From the NCBI RefSeq assembly GCF_030814015.1, contig NZ_JAUSUL010000001.1, positions 586,001 to 650,000 on the forward strand: a stretch of 64,000 nucleotides of DNA, read 5' to 3'. Position numbers and translations under genes: made by a program. The DNA comes from Amorphus orientalis (lineage in GTDB: Bacteria > Pseudomonadota > Alphaproteobacteria > Rhizobiales > Amorphaceae). The notes beneath the pieces were generated by a model that had not been told where the DNA came from, did not search any database, and was given only the letters and a program-made list of their open reading frames with translations. Shown one piece after another: positions 28,342 through 40,378 of the stretch (position 1 is the first letter of the stretch; every line of letters starts with the position of its first letter).

Positions 28342-29358
28342 CTAGTTGGTGGCGCTGTAGGACGCCGCCTTCTCGATCACGTCGGCGCCGATATCACCCT
28401 CGAACTCCTGCCACACCGGCTTCATGACGGTGACCCAGGGCTCGCGCTGCTCCGGCGAGAGCTCGCGGATGGTCGAGTTGGCGTCGAGGATCGACTGACG
28501 GCACTCGGCCTCCTTGTCCGCGACCTGCTGGTTGGCCTGCTTCAGCGTGTCGGTCAGGATCGTGAGGAACTGGGTGCGCGTCTCGTCGTCGAGGGAGTCC
28601 AGGAACTCCTGGCTGGTGATCACGCCGTAGGCCAGCAGCTGGTGGTTGGTCTGGGTGATGCCGTCCTGCACCTCGAAGAACTTCTGGGTGTAGATGTTGC
28701 ACCAGGAGTTTTCCTGCCCATCCACGACGCCGGTCTGCAGCGCGCCGTAGACCTCCTTGAAGGCCAGCTTCTGGGCCGACGCGTTCAGCGCCTCGATCAT
28801 GGCGACGGCCACGTCGGAGGTCTGCACGCGGAACTTCAGACCGGAGGCATCCTCGGGCTTGATCAGCGGCTTGTTGGCGGAAAACTGCTTCAGCCCCGAG
28901 GCGATGTAGCCGAGCCCGACATAGCCTTCGTCCTCGAGCGAGGCGAGCAGGTCCCGGGCGTCCTCCGAGGCCATGTAGGCGTTGGCCGCCTCGATGGACG
29001 AGAACAGGAACGGCAGGTCGAACAGCCGGAGCTTCTTCGTGTAGGCCTCGAACTTGGACAGCGACGGCGCGGCGAGCTGGACGTCGCCGAGCAGCATGGC
29101 CTCCATCACCTTGTCGTCGTCATAGAGCGTGGAGTTCGGAAAAACCTCCATGCACGCCGTGCCCTCCATCTGCTCGTTGATGTTCTTGGCGAGCAGCTGG
29201 GCGGCGTCGCCCTTCGGATGGCCGCTGTCGGCCACCACGTGGCTGAACTTGATCACGGTCTCGCCGTCGTCGCAGCCGGCCGGGTCGGCATTGGCCGTGC
29301 CGAACGAGAGCGCGACCGCCATGATGGAGGCGGAGGCTGCCAGGATCGTCTTCTTCAT
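28342..29358 (-). CDS. dctP: TRAP transporter periplasmic solute-binding protein
   Basis: A 338-residue DctP-family receptor with signal peptide MKKTILAASASIMAVALSFG ending ANADP. IKFSHVVADSGHPKGDAAQL, KLRLFDLPFLFSSIEAANAY and FRVQTSDVAVAMIEALNASA are typical; the Arg of KFRVQ lies where the family contacts a carboxylate. NSWCNIYTQKFFEVQDGIT also fits the ligand cleft. The ATG at 29358 follows GGAGACACC; an extended frame to 29523 adds a leader unrelated to the family. First gene of the TRAP operon. Confidence 0.94.
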   Translation of the reverse strand: MKKTILAASASIMAVALSFGTANADPAGCDDGETVIKFSHVVADSGHPKGDAAQLLAKNINEQMEGTACMEVFPNSTLYDDDKVMEAMLLGDVQLAAPSLSKFEAYTKKLRLFDLPFLFSSIEAANAYMASEDARDLLASLEDEGYVGLGYIASGLKQFSANKPLIKPEDASGLKFRVQTSDVAVAMIEALNASAQKLAFKEVYGALQTGVVDGQENSWCNIYTQKFFEVQDGITQTNHQLLAYGVITSQEFLDSLDDETRTQFLTILTDTLKQANQQVADKEAECRQSILDANSTIRELSPEQREPWVTVMKPVWQEFEGDIGADVIEKAASYSATN

Positions 29359-29633
29359 GGGTGTCTCCTCTGGATGACGGCCCGCGTTCGGGCCGTCCGG
29401 TGATGGAATCGGCCGGCCGGCGGGCCGGACCGTTCGACATCGCTTCTCGGGATTGGTGACCGCGGTCCCCGCACGGAGCTTCGGCGTCTCCTTTGCCGGT
29501 CGCGGCGCGATGCCTCCCGTCATCGCGAGAGGCGAGTGTGCGCGAGAGGCGGGGTATTATGCAACTGGAGATGAAAAGGGGAGGGGAAAGCACGGCTGTG
29601 GGGCTGGGGTTTGTTTCTCGGCGCCAGCCCCAG

Positions 29634-29669
29634 TCTCCGCTCACTCCCGCGAAAGCGGGAGTCCAGGGC
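29634..29669. repeat. Repeat type B, copy 3
   Basis: GTCTCCGCTCACTCCCGCGA with arms CTCCCGC/GCGGGAG and the common GTCCAGGGC end. The arm bases differ from copy 1 but remain complementary, so pairing is conserved. Confidence 0.75.
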
Positions 29670-29705
29670 ACCACGACGGGCCTGGACTTGTGGCCTGGTT
29701 TGTTT

Positions 29706-29818
29706 TCGCTCACGCGAGTTCGCTGTGCTTTGTTTGCGCTCACGCCGAGCGAGCTTTGCTCGCCGGCTGCGCGGGCGCGGCCAAGTATGGCCGGCGGACG
29801 GTCGTCCGCTGATTGGTG
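29706..29818. repeat. Repeat type A, copy 4 (with a partial duplication)
   Basis: Two openings occur: CGCTCACGCGAGTTCGC and, after 26 bases, CGCTCACGCCGAGCGAGC, followed by the GCTGCGCGGGCGCGGCC core and a CGTCCGCTGATTGGTG end. Confidence 0.65.
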
Positions 29819-29862
29819 CGTTCCGGCCCGGCTTAAGTTGGTTTTCCGGGCGTCAACCCCAG

Positions 29863-29954
29863 TCTCCGCTCACCCCGGCGAAAGCCGGGGTCCAGGGCAC
29901 CACGACGGGACTGAGCCCTTGGCCCTGGATTCCGGCTTCCGCCGGAATGAGCGG
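29863..29954. repeat. Paired inverted type B repeats (copy 4)
   Basis: A direct unit (29863-29898, arms CCCCGGC/GCCGGGG) and an inverted unit (29921-29954, GGCCCTGGATTCCGG ... CCGGAATGAGCGG), in the same paired layout as 11625-11716. The bases CACCACGACGGG between them also follow copy 3. Confidence 0.7.
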
Positions 29955-30473
29955 TTGTGGAGAGGGCCGGGCATACTCAACCACCCCCGCGCCCGCATGG
30001 CGGGCCGGAGTGTCACACAACAGGGATCGGTGGGGCGCGAAACGGCGGCCATCCGATTTTATAGTGTGCGGTCGCCCTTCGGCGCCCCACCCTGACGTTC
30101 GAACCGATGCAGCCACCCTTCTTCCGAGAGCGGGAAGGGCTAGGACCTTCCGCTCCTCCACCGGGCAGCGGACGCCGCGCACATCGCAGCGCACCTCTAC
30201 TGGGGCGGTTTGCGACAACCGCGTCTTCGAGGGCATGCGCGGCGCTGCCCGCCTTTGGTCCCGGCAGACACCACACGCCATCGGCCCACCCAGCCCGCCC
30301 GTCCGTTACACGGGCCGCAGCCAAGCCGTCAGATCCTCGACCCACGTGGCGGACGGTCCGGCACGGCTCCCCGCGGATCAAGCGACACGGGAACTGTACG
30401 GGAGGATTCCGGGGCGGGGATAAGTTGGGGGAAGGTGGGAGGCGCGCAGGCGGAGTTTGGGGCGGTTTGTTTG
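29955..30473. other. Non-coding stretch without recognised features
   Basis: About 500 bases of high-G+C DNA. Several open frames cross it on both strands but all have Arg/Pro/Ser-rich, low-quality translations and extend into the repeats. I see no tRNA, SRP RNA, RNase P RNA or tmRNA signature here. Confidence 0.5.
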
Positions 30474-30604
30474 CCGCTCACGCGGGTTTGCTGCGCTGAC
30501 CGCTCCGCGAGGGCGGCCGGTTCTATATGCGCTCACGCGAGCTTCCTTCGGTCGCCGCTGCGCGGGCGCGGCCTCCGGCCGGCCGACAGTCGTCGGCTGG
30601 TGGG
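30474..30604. repeat. Repeat type A, copy 5 (double)
   Basis: Two successive units begin CGCTCACGCGGGTTTGC (30474 onward) and CGCTCACGCGAGCTTCC (near 30530), the second with GCTGCGCGGGCGCGGCC and a GTCGTCGGCTGGTGGGA end. Confidence 0.65.
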
Positions 30605-30681
30605 AGAAATACGGCATGGCCGAGGTTGTCTGACCATACATGGACCTGCGGTACGAGGGCACCTGCGGCGCCAACCTCCAA

Positions 30682-30714
30682 TCTCCGCTCATCCCGCGCA
30701 AGCGGGAATCCATT
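30682..30714. repeat. Repeat type B, copy 5
   Basis: TCTCCGCTCATCCCGCGCAA with arms TCCCGC/GCGGGA. It is the last repeat before the AT-rich cassette and lies 136 bases before its first ATG. Confidence 0.7.
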
Positions 30715-30850
30715 GGGCTTTTCTCGATAAATCCAGCGTTTTGACTCGGCGGATGACGCCTCAGTGAATCTCCTCGCCCCTTGCTTTAAATTGCATCTAT
30801 CTGAAGCTTGAGTTTACCGGAGTTCGTCGAAGCGAGGAGGGGGAATTTAA

Positions 30851-31657
30851 ATGTCTGAAAAGTTTGATAAGATCTCAGAGGAAGTAGAAGAGCTGGTTAA
30901 GTTTGGCGAAATGCTTCATATGGCAATGCAATATGAAGCACATCCTACGGCGTTTAGGGATAGCGTTGAAGGGGCATTGGGAAAGGAAGAGGCCAAAAAA
31001 CTCCTGGATTCACTGCCGAAGTTCACGAATAGTTATCAATCTTGGTACTCGAGATCTTTATCCTTAGTTAAGCAAATTATTCCCGATAGGATTTCAGATT
31101 TTATTTCGTACTATGAGTACCCAAGGGTTCGAAAGGAAATAGATTTTCAGAATTATATGATAAAAGATTATCTTCAGGGGCTTGTAGTTCGGCGAGGAGG
31201 CAGTTTGATTGCGGATGGTAAGGCGGCTATACCGGACTTTGTTCAGCAATTGCAGATTGTAGTGGCAGCTAAAGAGGCGCTTGAAAGTTCTCTGGTCGAC
31301 ATTAAAGGCATAGTACAAGCGGATCTATTTGATTCTGAGATTGATAGTGCGAGAGCTCTTGCAAAATCGGGTTACTTGAGGGCTGCTGGAGCGATTTGTG
31401 GCGTGGTTCTTGAAAAGCATCTTTCCCAAGTGTGCAGCGTGCATGGTCTTGGTACAAGAAGGAAAAATCCCGGAATAGCCGATTTTAATGAACTTCTAAA
31501 GGAGGCGGATATTATTTCGTTGCCGCAATGGCGATTTATTCAGCATTTGTCTGACATAAGAAATATATGCGATCACTCAAAAAAGAAGGATCCCACGGCC
31601 GATCAGATCGAAGATTTGTTGTCGGGGTCAGATAAGGTTCTAAAAACGATATTTTAG
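30851..31657 (+). CDS. HEPN-like protein of unknown function, first gene of AT-rich cassette (268 aa)
   Basis: Uncharacterised. The C-terminal third reads as a DUF4145/HEPN-like helical domain: YLRAAGAICGVVLEKHLSQV, then WRFIQHLSDIRNICDH with R237 and H242, which form the R-x4-H motif used by HEPN ribonucleases. The N-terminal two thirds contain a conserved-looking block (SDFISYYEYPRVRKEIDFQN, YMIKDYLQGLVVRRGG) and no membrane segment. The ATG follows GAGGAGGGGG. Base composition and codon choice (AAA, ATA, AGA, TTA) are unlike the flanking genes, indicating transfer. The next gene starts 18 bases later and is AbiJ-like, so a defence function is plausible but unproven. Confidence 0.7.
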   Translation: MSEKFDKISEEVEELVKFGEMLHMAMQYEAHPTAFRDSVEGALGKEEAKKLLDSLPKFTNSYQSWYSRSLSLVKQIIPDRISDFISYYEYPRVRKEIDFQNYMIKDYLQGLVVRRGGSLIADGKAAIPDFVQQLQIVVAAKEALESSLVDIKGIVQADLFDSEIDSARALAKSGYLRAAGAICGVVLEKHLSQVCSVHGLGTRRKNPGIADFNELLKEADIISLPQWRFIQHLSDIRNICDHSKKKDPTADQIEDLLSGSDKVLKTIF

Positions 31658-31675
31658 TCACGATGAGGATTGAAC

Positions 31676-32500
31676 ATGGGCGGAGATAGTAGCTTTTCAG
31701 ATCGATACGGTTTTCGCGGACCGTCCGCCGAAATCACAATTCGAGAGGATGCTCCTGCCTCAATTCGTGATGGCGTGTTGATGTTAGCCTATTCATTGGG
31801 GTTGAGCCCGGGCGCAGTTCGCGGTGCCATATCTAACGTCCTCCTTATACATCCAGACCCCAACAATTGGTCAGCAGGAAATATCAAAAGTGAAGTGTAT
31901 TCTCTGATTCACAATACTAACTGGTATAAGGTTTATGACATCGCTGAACAGCTTTGGATCGAGGTTGGTGCGGATGATGTTACAGGCGAAAAGCAGGATG
32001 CTTATGCAAAGAGGCTCAATCAGCTTTTTCGCGAGTATGGTGTCGGCTGGGAAATGAAAGGCGGAGAGATTACCGTCAGGGGGGCGGAGAGTTTCGATCT
32101 GGTCACTCAAGAGGCAAGATCGGTCATGCAAGACGCTGAGATGCCTATTGCTGCAAACGAAATCCACGAGGCGCTACGTGATATGTCTCGCAGGCCAGAA
32201 GCCGACCTCACGGGTGCCGTGCAACACGGTATGGCGGCCCTTGAATGCGTCGCAAGAGAGATTGGAAAAACAAGTGATACACTTGGGAGTATTATTCCAA
32301 ACCTGAAGCTAACGCCGCCTCTCGATAGGGCGCTTCACAAGCTTTGGGGGTTCGCCTCACAACAAGGTAGGCACGTTCGAGAAGGCGGATCGCTCACATT
32401 TGAAGACGCTGAACTCGTTGTTACGGTAGCCTCCGCAGTAAGTGTTTATCTTATTCGGCGGCAGAGCAAGGCGTTTAATGAAAATCTAGAGCTGGAGTAA
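31676..32500 (+). CDS. AbiJ-like abortive-infection-type protein, second gene of cassette (274 aa)
   Basis: The first 90 residues (FSDRYGFRGPSAEITIREDA, then SIRDGVLMLAYSLGLSPGAV and VYSLIHNTNWYKVYDIAEQL) look like the N-terminal domain family 4 of AbiJ. The C-terminal part (TGAVQHGMAALECVAREIGK, LDRALHKLWGFASQQGRHVR) resembles the HEPN-type helical domain of abortive-infection proteins, with R232 and H233 at the position where such proteins keep Arg/His. ATG 31676 follows TGAGGA with good spacing; the TTG at 31670 is too close. It is AT-rich relative to its surroundings and ends only 10 bases before the uvrB stop. Defence role is inference. Confidence 0.72.
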   Translation: MGGDSSFSDRYGFRGPSAEITIREDAPASIRDGVLMLAYSLGLSPGAVRGAISNVLLIHPDPNNWSAGNIKSEVYSLIHNTNWYKVYDIAEQLWIEVGADDVTGEKQDAYAKRLNQLFREYGVGWEMKGGEITVRGAESFDLVTQEARSVMQDAEMPIAANEIHEALRDMSRRPEADLTGAVQHGMAALECVAREIGKTSDTLGSIIPNLKLTPPLDRALHKLWGFASQQGRHVREGGSLTFEDAELVVTVASAVSVYLIRRQSKAFNENLELE

Positions 32501-32510
32501 GAGTTACCCC

Positions 32511-35210
<2,700 letters not shown>

Positions 35211-35329
35211 GGGGCCGAATATGGGCCGATGATCGCGGCGATGGAAGGGCCGCGACCGCCGATGCTGACAGGTCCCGTCAGCGGTGATGCGCGGTCCGGC
35301 CGAAGGTCAGGGCCGGGGCGCTCCGACGG

Positions 35330-36499
35330 TCAGGGCTGGGGCGCTTCGCGCCGGGCTTCCATGCCGCACGACCGCACGATCGCGTCCACCTGCGCCTGGT
35401 CGTCGGAGGTCAGGTTCTGGGTGATCATGCGCTCCCACAGCCCGGCCTGCTCGACGTTGTCGGCCGAACAGCCGCAGATCGCCTCGCAGGACCCGGCATC
35501 GCCGACACGGGGGGTGCACTGATCCACGCAGGCCCGCATGAAGCTCGCCCGCTGGGCGTCGGTCGCCGCCGGGGTCGCACCGCCGGTGCCGAGCGCGAAC
35601 GCCACGCCCCACAGGAGCCCCAGCAAGATCGGCTGGTGGGCGAGATAGATCCACAGCGACTGCCGGCCCGACCAGGCGACGGCCCGGGTGACTTTGGTGC
35701 GGGCGCGCCAGGCGGCCCAGGCTTCCCGGGCGCGGAAGCGGAGCGCCAGCCGGGCGAGGGCCACGCCGGCAAAGGTGCAGCCCACCCAGGGGAAGATCGG
35801 CACGTAGTCGTTGGCGCGCGGCGGCGGCAGGGTGCCGAGCCCGACCCAGACCAGGAAGGGCTCGTTGAAAATGTCGGCGCGCACGAACTGGGGCAGGGCG
35901 AAGAAGACGACGGCCAGCACGGCCGGAACGGCGATCGGCAGCCGGACGGTGAGGACGGCGAGCAGGCTTGCGGCTGCGATGCAGTGCAGGATGCCGAAAT
36001 AGATCCAGGCGTTGGGGAAGGCGAAGTAGGTCGCGCCCGAGATCGCGGCGGCGGCGGCGACGATGATGCCCAGCCGGATCAGGAAGCCCTTCCAGCGGTA
36101 GCCGTTCTGGTGCGCCACCACGAGGCTCACGCCGACGACGGTGAGGAAGCTGCCGGCGATCAGGCGGGCGAACCACTGCCAGCCGGCATTGGTCTCAACC
36201 GGCCATGAGACGAGCTGATAGAAGCTCAGGTCCCAGGAGAAGTGGTAGACGACCATCGCCAGGATCGCGATGCCGCGCACCATGTCGAGAAGGTCGATGC
36301 GCCCGGAGGACAACGGGGACGGCGTCGGGACCGCTTCGGCGTCGTCGTCCTCGGGCCCGGCTTCGGCCATCGGCGCGGCCTCGGTCTCCGCCTCAGCCTC
36401 AGCGTTCGTGTCAGCCTCAGACTCGGCCGTCGTGTCAGCCTCGGTCTTGCCCTCAGCCTCGGTGCCGGTCTCTTTCTCGTCTTCGGTCTCGGGCTCCAT
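35330..36499 (-). CDS. DUF1624/heparan-alpha-glucosaminide-acetyltransferase-like membrane protein
   Basis: A 389-residue protein with about seven to eight membrane helices. RIDLLDMVRGIAILAMVVYH, FSWDLSFY and FPWVGCTFAGVALARLAL are typical of the DUF1624 group related to the catalytic domain of heparan-alpha-glucosaminide acetyltransferase and YeiB. Two oddities stand out: residues 1-60 are almost entirely Glu, Ala, Thr and Asp, encoded by repeated GCCTCA/GCCTCG units; and after the last helix (SLWIYLAHQPILLGLLWG) there is a soluble tail with six cysteines (ACVDQCTP, GSCEAICGCSAD, SCGMEAR). Enzymatic function is unknown. The ATG follows AGAGG. Confidence 0.85.
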   Translation of the reverse strand: MEPETEDEKETGTEAEGKTEADTTAESEADTNAEAEAETEAAPMAEAGPEDDDAEAVPTPSPLSSGRIDLLDMVRGIAILAMVVYHFSWDLSFYQLVSWPVETNAGWQWFARLIAGSFLTVVGVSLVVAHQNGYRWKGFLIRLGIIVAAAAAISGATYFAFPNAWIYFGILHCIAAASLLAVLTVRLPIAVPAVLAVVFFALPQFVRADIFNEPFLVWVGLGTLPPPRANDYVPIFPWVGCTFAGVALARLALRFRAREAWAAWRARTKVTRAVAWSGRQSLWIYLAHQPILLGLLWGVAFALGTGGATPAATDAQRASFMRACVDQCTPRVGDAGSCEAICGCSADNVEQAGLWERMITQNLTSDDQAQVDAIVRSCGMEARREAPQP

Positions 36500-36630
36500 G
36501 GCTGACCTCTACGCTCCGTGGGAGAACGCGTCCAGATCCGGGCGGCCTGTCGCCAGACAACGGCCGGATCCGCGTCATTGTTGTGCCGCGTGTCCGTGAG
36601 GAAAGCCGGTTTCGCCTTGTCCCGGCCTTG

Positions 36631-37521
36631 CTAGTAGGTCCAGGCCTCGGCCTTCGCGACCAGAAAGTCACGGAACGCACGCACCCGTGCGGTGGTCTTC
36701 AGCTCGGCCGGATAGACGAAATAGGTCTGATAGCTGGGCAGCATCTCTTCCGGCAGCAGGCGGACGAGACCGGAATCCGGCTCGATCAGATAGTCCGGAA
36801 GAAGGGCCAGGCCGACGCCGCGCTGGACCGCGCGCTTGATGGCGATGACGTTGTTGACCTTCAGGATCGGCTTGCGCGGCTGTTCCGAGGCGCGGCCGGC
36901 AGTCTCCAGCCAGTTCAGTTCGCGCAGATAGGCAGGCCCGCTGTCGCCGAAGGTGACGATGCGGTGGTTGTCGAGGTCCTCCAGCGTTTCCAGATTGCCG
37001 AACCGCTTCAGATAGGCCGGGGACGCGTAGAGGTGCAGGTGGACGGTGAACAGGCGCCGCTGGATCAGGTCGGGCTGGACCGGCTGGCGCAGCCGGATCG
37101 CCACGTCCGCCTCGCGCATGTTGAGGTTCAGCTCGTCGTCGTCCAGCAGCAGATGGAGCTGGACCTCGGGATAGAGGTCGACGAACTCGTTGATGCGGGC
37201 CGCGAGCCACGACGCCCCGAGGCCCATGGTGGTGGTGACGCGCAGGACGCCGGTGGGCAGGTCGCGGGAATCGGTGAGCCGCGCCTGGACGGCGTCGAGC
37301 TTCATCACGACTTCGCGGGCCGTGCGGAACAGATGCTCGCCCTGTTCTGTCAGCACCAGCCCGCGGGCGTGGCGGTGAAACAGCGGTACGCCGAGTTCCT
37401 GCTCGAGCGCGGAAACCTGCCGACTGACCGCGGACTGGCTCATGTTCAGCGCTTCGCCCGCGTGGGTGAAGCTGCCGGCCTGAGCGGCGGCGTGGAAAAC
37501 CTTGAGTTTGTCCCAGTCCAT
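36631..37521 (-). CDS. LysR-family regulator next to trxB
   Basis: A 296-residue transcription factor: helix-turn-helix in residues 1-60 (KLKVFHAAAQAGSFTHAGEA, LNMSQSAVSRQVSALEQELG) and a periplasmic-binding-like effector domain with the dimer motif (GLALLPDYLIEP). Compared with GcvA-type regulators the DNA-binding part is typical; the effector is unknown. It follows trxB on the same strand with 90 bases between, an order also seen in other Hyphomicrobiales, so redox control is possible but not shown by the sequence. Confidence 0.92.
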   Translation of the reverse strand: MDWDKLKVFHAAAQAGSFTHAGEALNMSQSAVSRQVSALEQELGVPLFHRHARGLVLTEQGEHLFRTAREVVMKLDAVQARLTDSRDLPTGVLRVTTTMGLGASWLAARINEFVDLYPEVQLHLLLDDDELNLNMREADVAIRLRQPVQPDLIQRRLFTVHLHLYASPAYLKRFGNLETLEDLDNHRIVTFGDSGPAYLRELNWLETAGRASEQPRKPILKVNNVIAIKRAVQRGVGLALLPDYLIEPDSGLVRLLPEEMLPSYQTYFVYPAELKTTARVRAFRDFLVAKAEAWTY

Positions 37522-37611
37522 CGGCCCCGTCGGGCGCCGGTTGCTTCCGGCGCTCGTCCCTGCGTCGTTGCTATTGGGCCGGCAGGCCGCTGAGCGGCGC
37601 GCCGGCCGGCA

Positions 37612-38709
<1,098 letters not shown>

Positions 38710-38764
38710 TCAAGTCGCCCCACGCTACCGGTGGCCGCCGTGCCGGCCCGACTGCGTCCACAGG

Positions 38765-39715
38765 TCACGCGGTCGGTGCGGCGAGTTTCTGTCGGATCGC
38801 CGTCGCGATCTCACGAGTGGCGTCCATAGGCGCATAGCTGGCTTTCGGCAGGCTGCCATCGAACCAGTGCATTGCACCATGGGAAACCAATGCGGCGTGA
38901 AAGCGATCAAATTTTCGTCGGCCTCCCGGCATCGGCCAGGCAAGGACCGGCTTGCCGGTGAAGGCGGCCTCGCCGAGCATGTTGACGGAATCGCAGGTGA
39001 CGACGAAAGCCTCGGCGGCTCCGTAGATGCCGAGAAGCGGGTTCTCGCCGTCGCCCTGCCAGATCCAGTGGGGCGTGTCCGACAGGGCCGCGGCGATCGC
39101 GGCGACGTTCTCCGCACCGGTGCGCCGCGACGGCGTGATCAGCAGGCTCGCCCCATGGCGCCGGGAAAACGCGGCGAGCGCTTCACCCAGGGAGCGGGCA
39201 TCGTCGAGACCGAACCGGTAGCTGCCGCTGGCGCCGCCGACGAGAACGCCGGTCCAGGGGTCGGACAGGTCCGGCAGGCGCGCGCGCAGGGCGGCGGCCG
39301 CTTCCGCCAGCCGCGCCTCCGTGAGGCGGTTGGGACTGGTGACGGTCTGGATGACGTTCGGCCCGGTGAGCCGGTCGTGGCTGTTGGCCCAGACGAGATC
39401 GAACGCGCCGACATCGGCCCGCGGCGCCTGGATCGCCACCACCAGCGGGCGGGGTCCCTTGCGGCGGGCGATGGCGCGGGCGAGCGGGATCGCCTGGCGC
39501 CCGGAGGCGAGGACGAGGTCGGCGTTGGTATGCACAAGGGGCCGCTGGTCCGGTTGCGGCGGGCCGTGCGGGGCGAGCCACGACCAGGGACGGCGCAGCT
39601 TGATCCGCGCGATCTCCGCAGACGCGCCGAGGGCCTCGGCCACGCCGAGGCACTGCACCTCGTGTCCGACCTTGCCGGACGGAACGACCACCAGTGTTTC
39701 GGGGGGCTGCGTCAT
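38765..39715 (-). CDS. ELM1/GtrOC1-family protein (mitochondrial-fission ELM1 domain)
   Basis: A 316-residue cytosolic protein of the DUF1022/ELM1 family, named after a plant mitochondrial fission factor but common in alphaproteobacteria, where its role is not established. LVVVPSGKVGHEVQCLGVAE opens it, and LVVAIQAPRADVGAFDLVWA, SYRFGLDDARSLGEAL and TCDSVNMLGEAAFTGKPVLA are typical; the fold resembles GT-B glycosyltransferases. It lies upstream of trxB on the same strand and divergently from the Lrp gene. Confidence 0.85.
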   Translation of the reverse strand: MTQPPETLVVVPSGKVGHEVQCLGVAEALGASAEIARIKLRRPWSWLAPHGPPQPDQRPLVHTNADLVLASGRQAIPLARAIARRKGPRPLVVAIQAPRADVGAFDLVWANSHDRLTGPNVIQTVTSPNRLTEARLAEAAAALRARLPDLSDPWTGVLVGGASGSYRFGLDDARSLGEALAAFSRRHGASLLITPSRRTGAENVAAIAAALSDTPHWIWQGDGENPLLGIYGAAEAFVVTCDSVNMLGEAAFTGKPVLAWPMPGGRRKFDRFHAALVSHGAMHWFDGSLPKASYAPMDATREIATAIRQKLAAPTA

Positions 39716-39889
39716 TCGGAGCGCTCAGGGGAAAGGGTTTTGGACAGGCGGGCTGCGCCGGTGCCACTCCGCCTTTCGGCACGACGTGCCGCCCTGCCTG
39801 CCGTGCGCGCGCGCCGGATGGTGCCGTGACGGCCTTGCGGAGCACGCGCCGGTAGGGTTTGTGGTGCGTGCTGGATCGGAAAGAGCACA

Positions 39890-40363
39890 ATGACCCTGCG
39901 ACTGGATGGCGTCGACTGGAAAATCCTCAAGGAGCTCCAGTCCGATGGGCGAATTACCAATGTCGAACTGGCCCGCCGCGTCGGGATCACCGCACCGCCC
40001 TGTCTGAGGCGGGTGCGCGCGCTGGAGGAAAGCGGCGCGATCCGGGCCTATCGGGCGTTGCTCGACGAGCAGAAGCTGGGGTTCGACATCTCCGCCTTCG
40101 CCATGATCAGCCTCGCCCGGCAGAGCGAGGCGGACCTGCGCGCGTTCGAGGAAAGCGTCTCCCGCTGGGAGATCGTCCGTCATGCCTGGATCATGGCCGG
40201 CGACATCGATTTCATGCTCGAATGCGTCGCGGAGACTGTCACCGTCTTTCACGATTTCGTCCTGAAGGAACTCGTCGCCGCCGACAACGTCGATACGGTC
40301 CGCACCGCGCTCACCATCCGCAAGGTCAAGGACGCGCCGCGCGTTCCGATACCCGGATCCTGA
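39890..40363 (+). CDS. Lrp/AsnC-family regulator
   Basis: A 157-residue feast/famine regulator: N-terminal helix-turn-helix (DWKILKELQSDGRITNVELA, RRVGITAPPCLRRVRALEES) and a C-terminal amino-acid-binding RAM domain (VRHAWIMAGDIDFMLECVAE). It is transcribed away from the ELM1-trxB-lysR group. In the 170-base divergent region the arms AGCACGC (39841) and GCGTGCT (39866) form an inverted repeat that could be its own operator. Ligand unknown. Confidence 0.94.
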   Translation: MTLRLDGVDWKILKELQSDGRITNVELARRVGITAPPCLRRVRALEESGAIRAYRALLDEQKLGFDISAFAMISLARQSEADLRAFEESVSRWEIVRHAWIMAGDIDFMLECVAETVTVFHDFVLKELVAADNVDTVRTALTIRKVKDAPRVPIPGS

Positions 40364-40378
40364 GCGCCGGTCCCCCGC

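Noticed and set aside
29611-30423. Open frames across the repeat region, including one with LPRKRESR-type sequence
   Set aside because: They are translations of the palindromic repeats, a known source of false proteins, and lack ribosome sites and domains.
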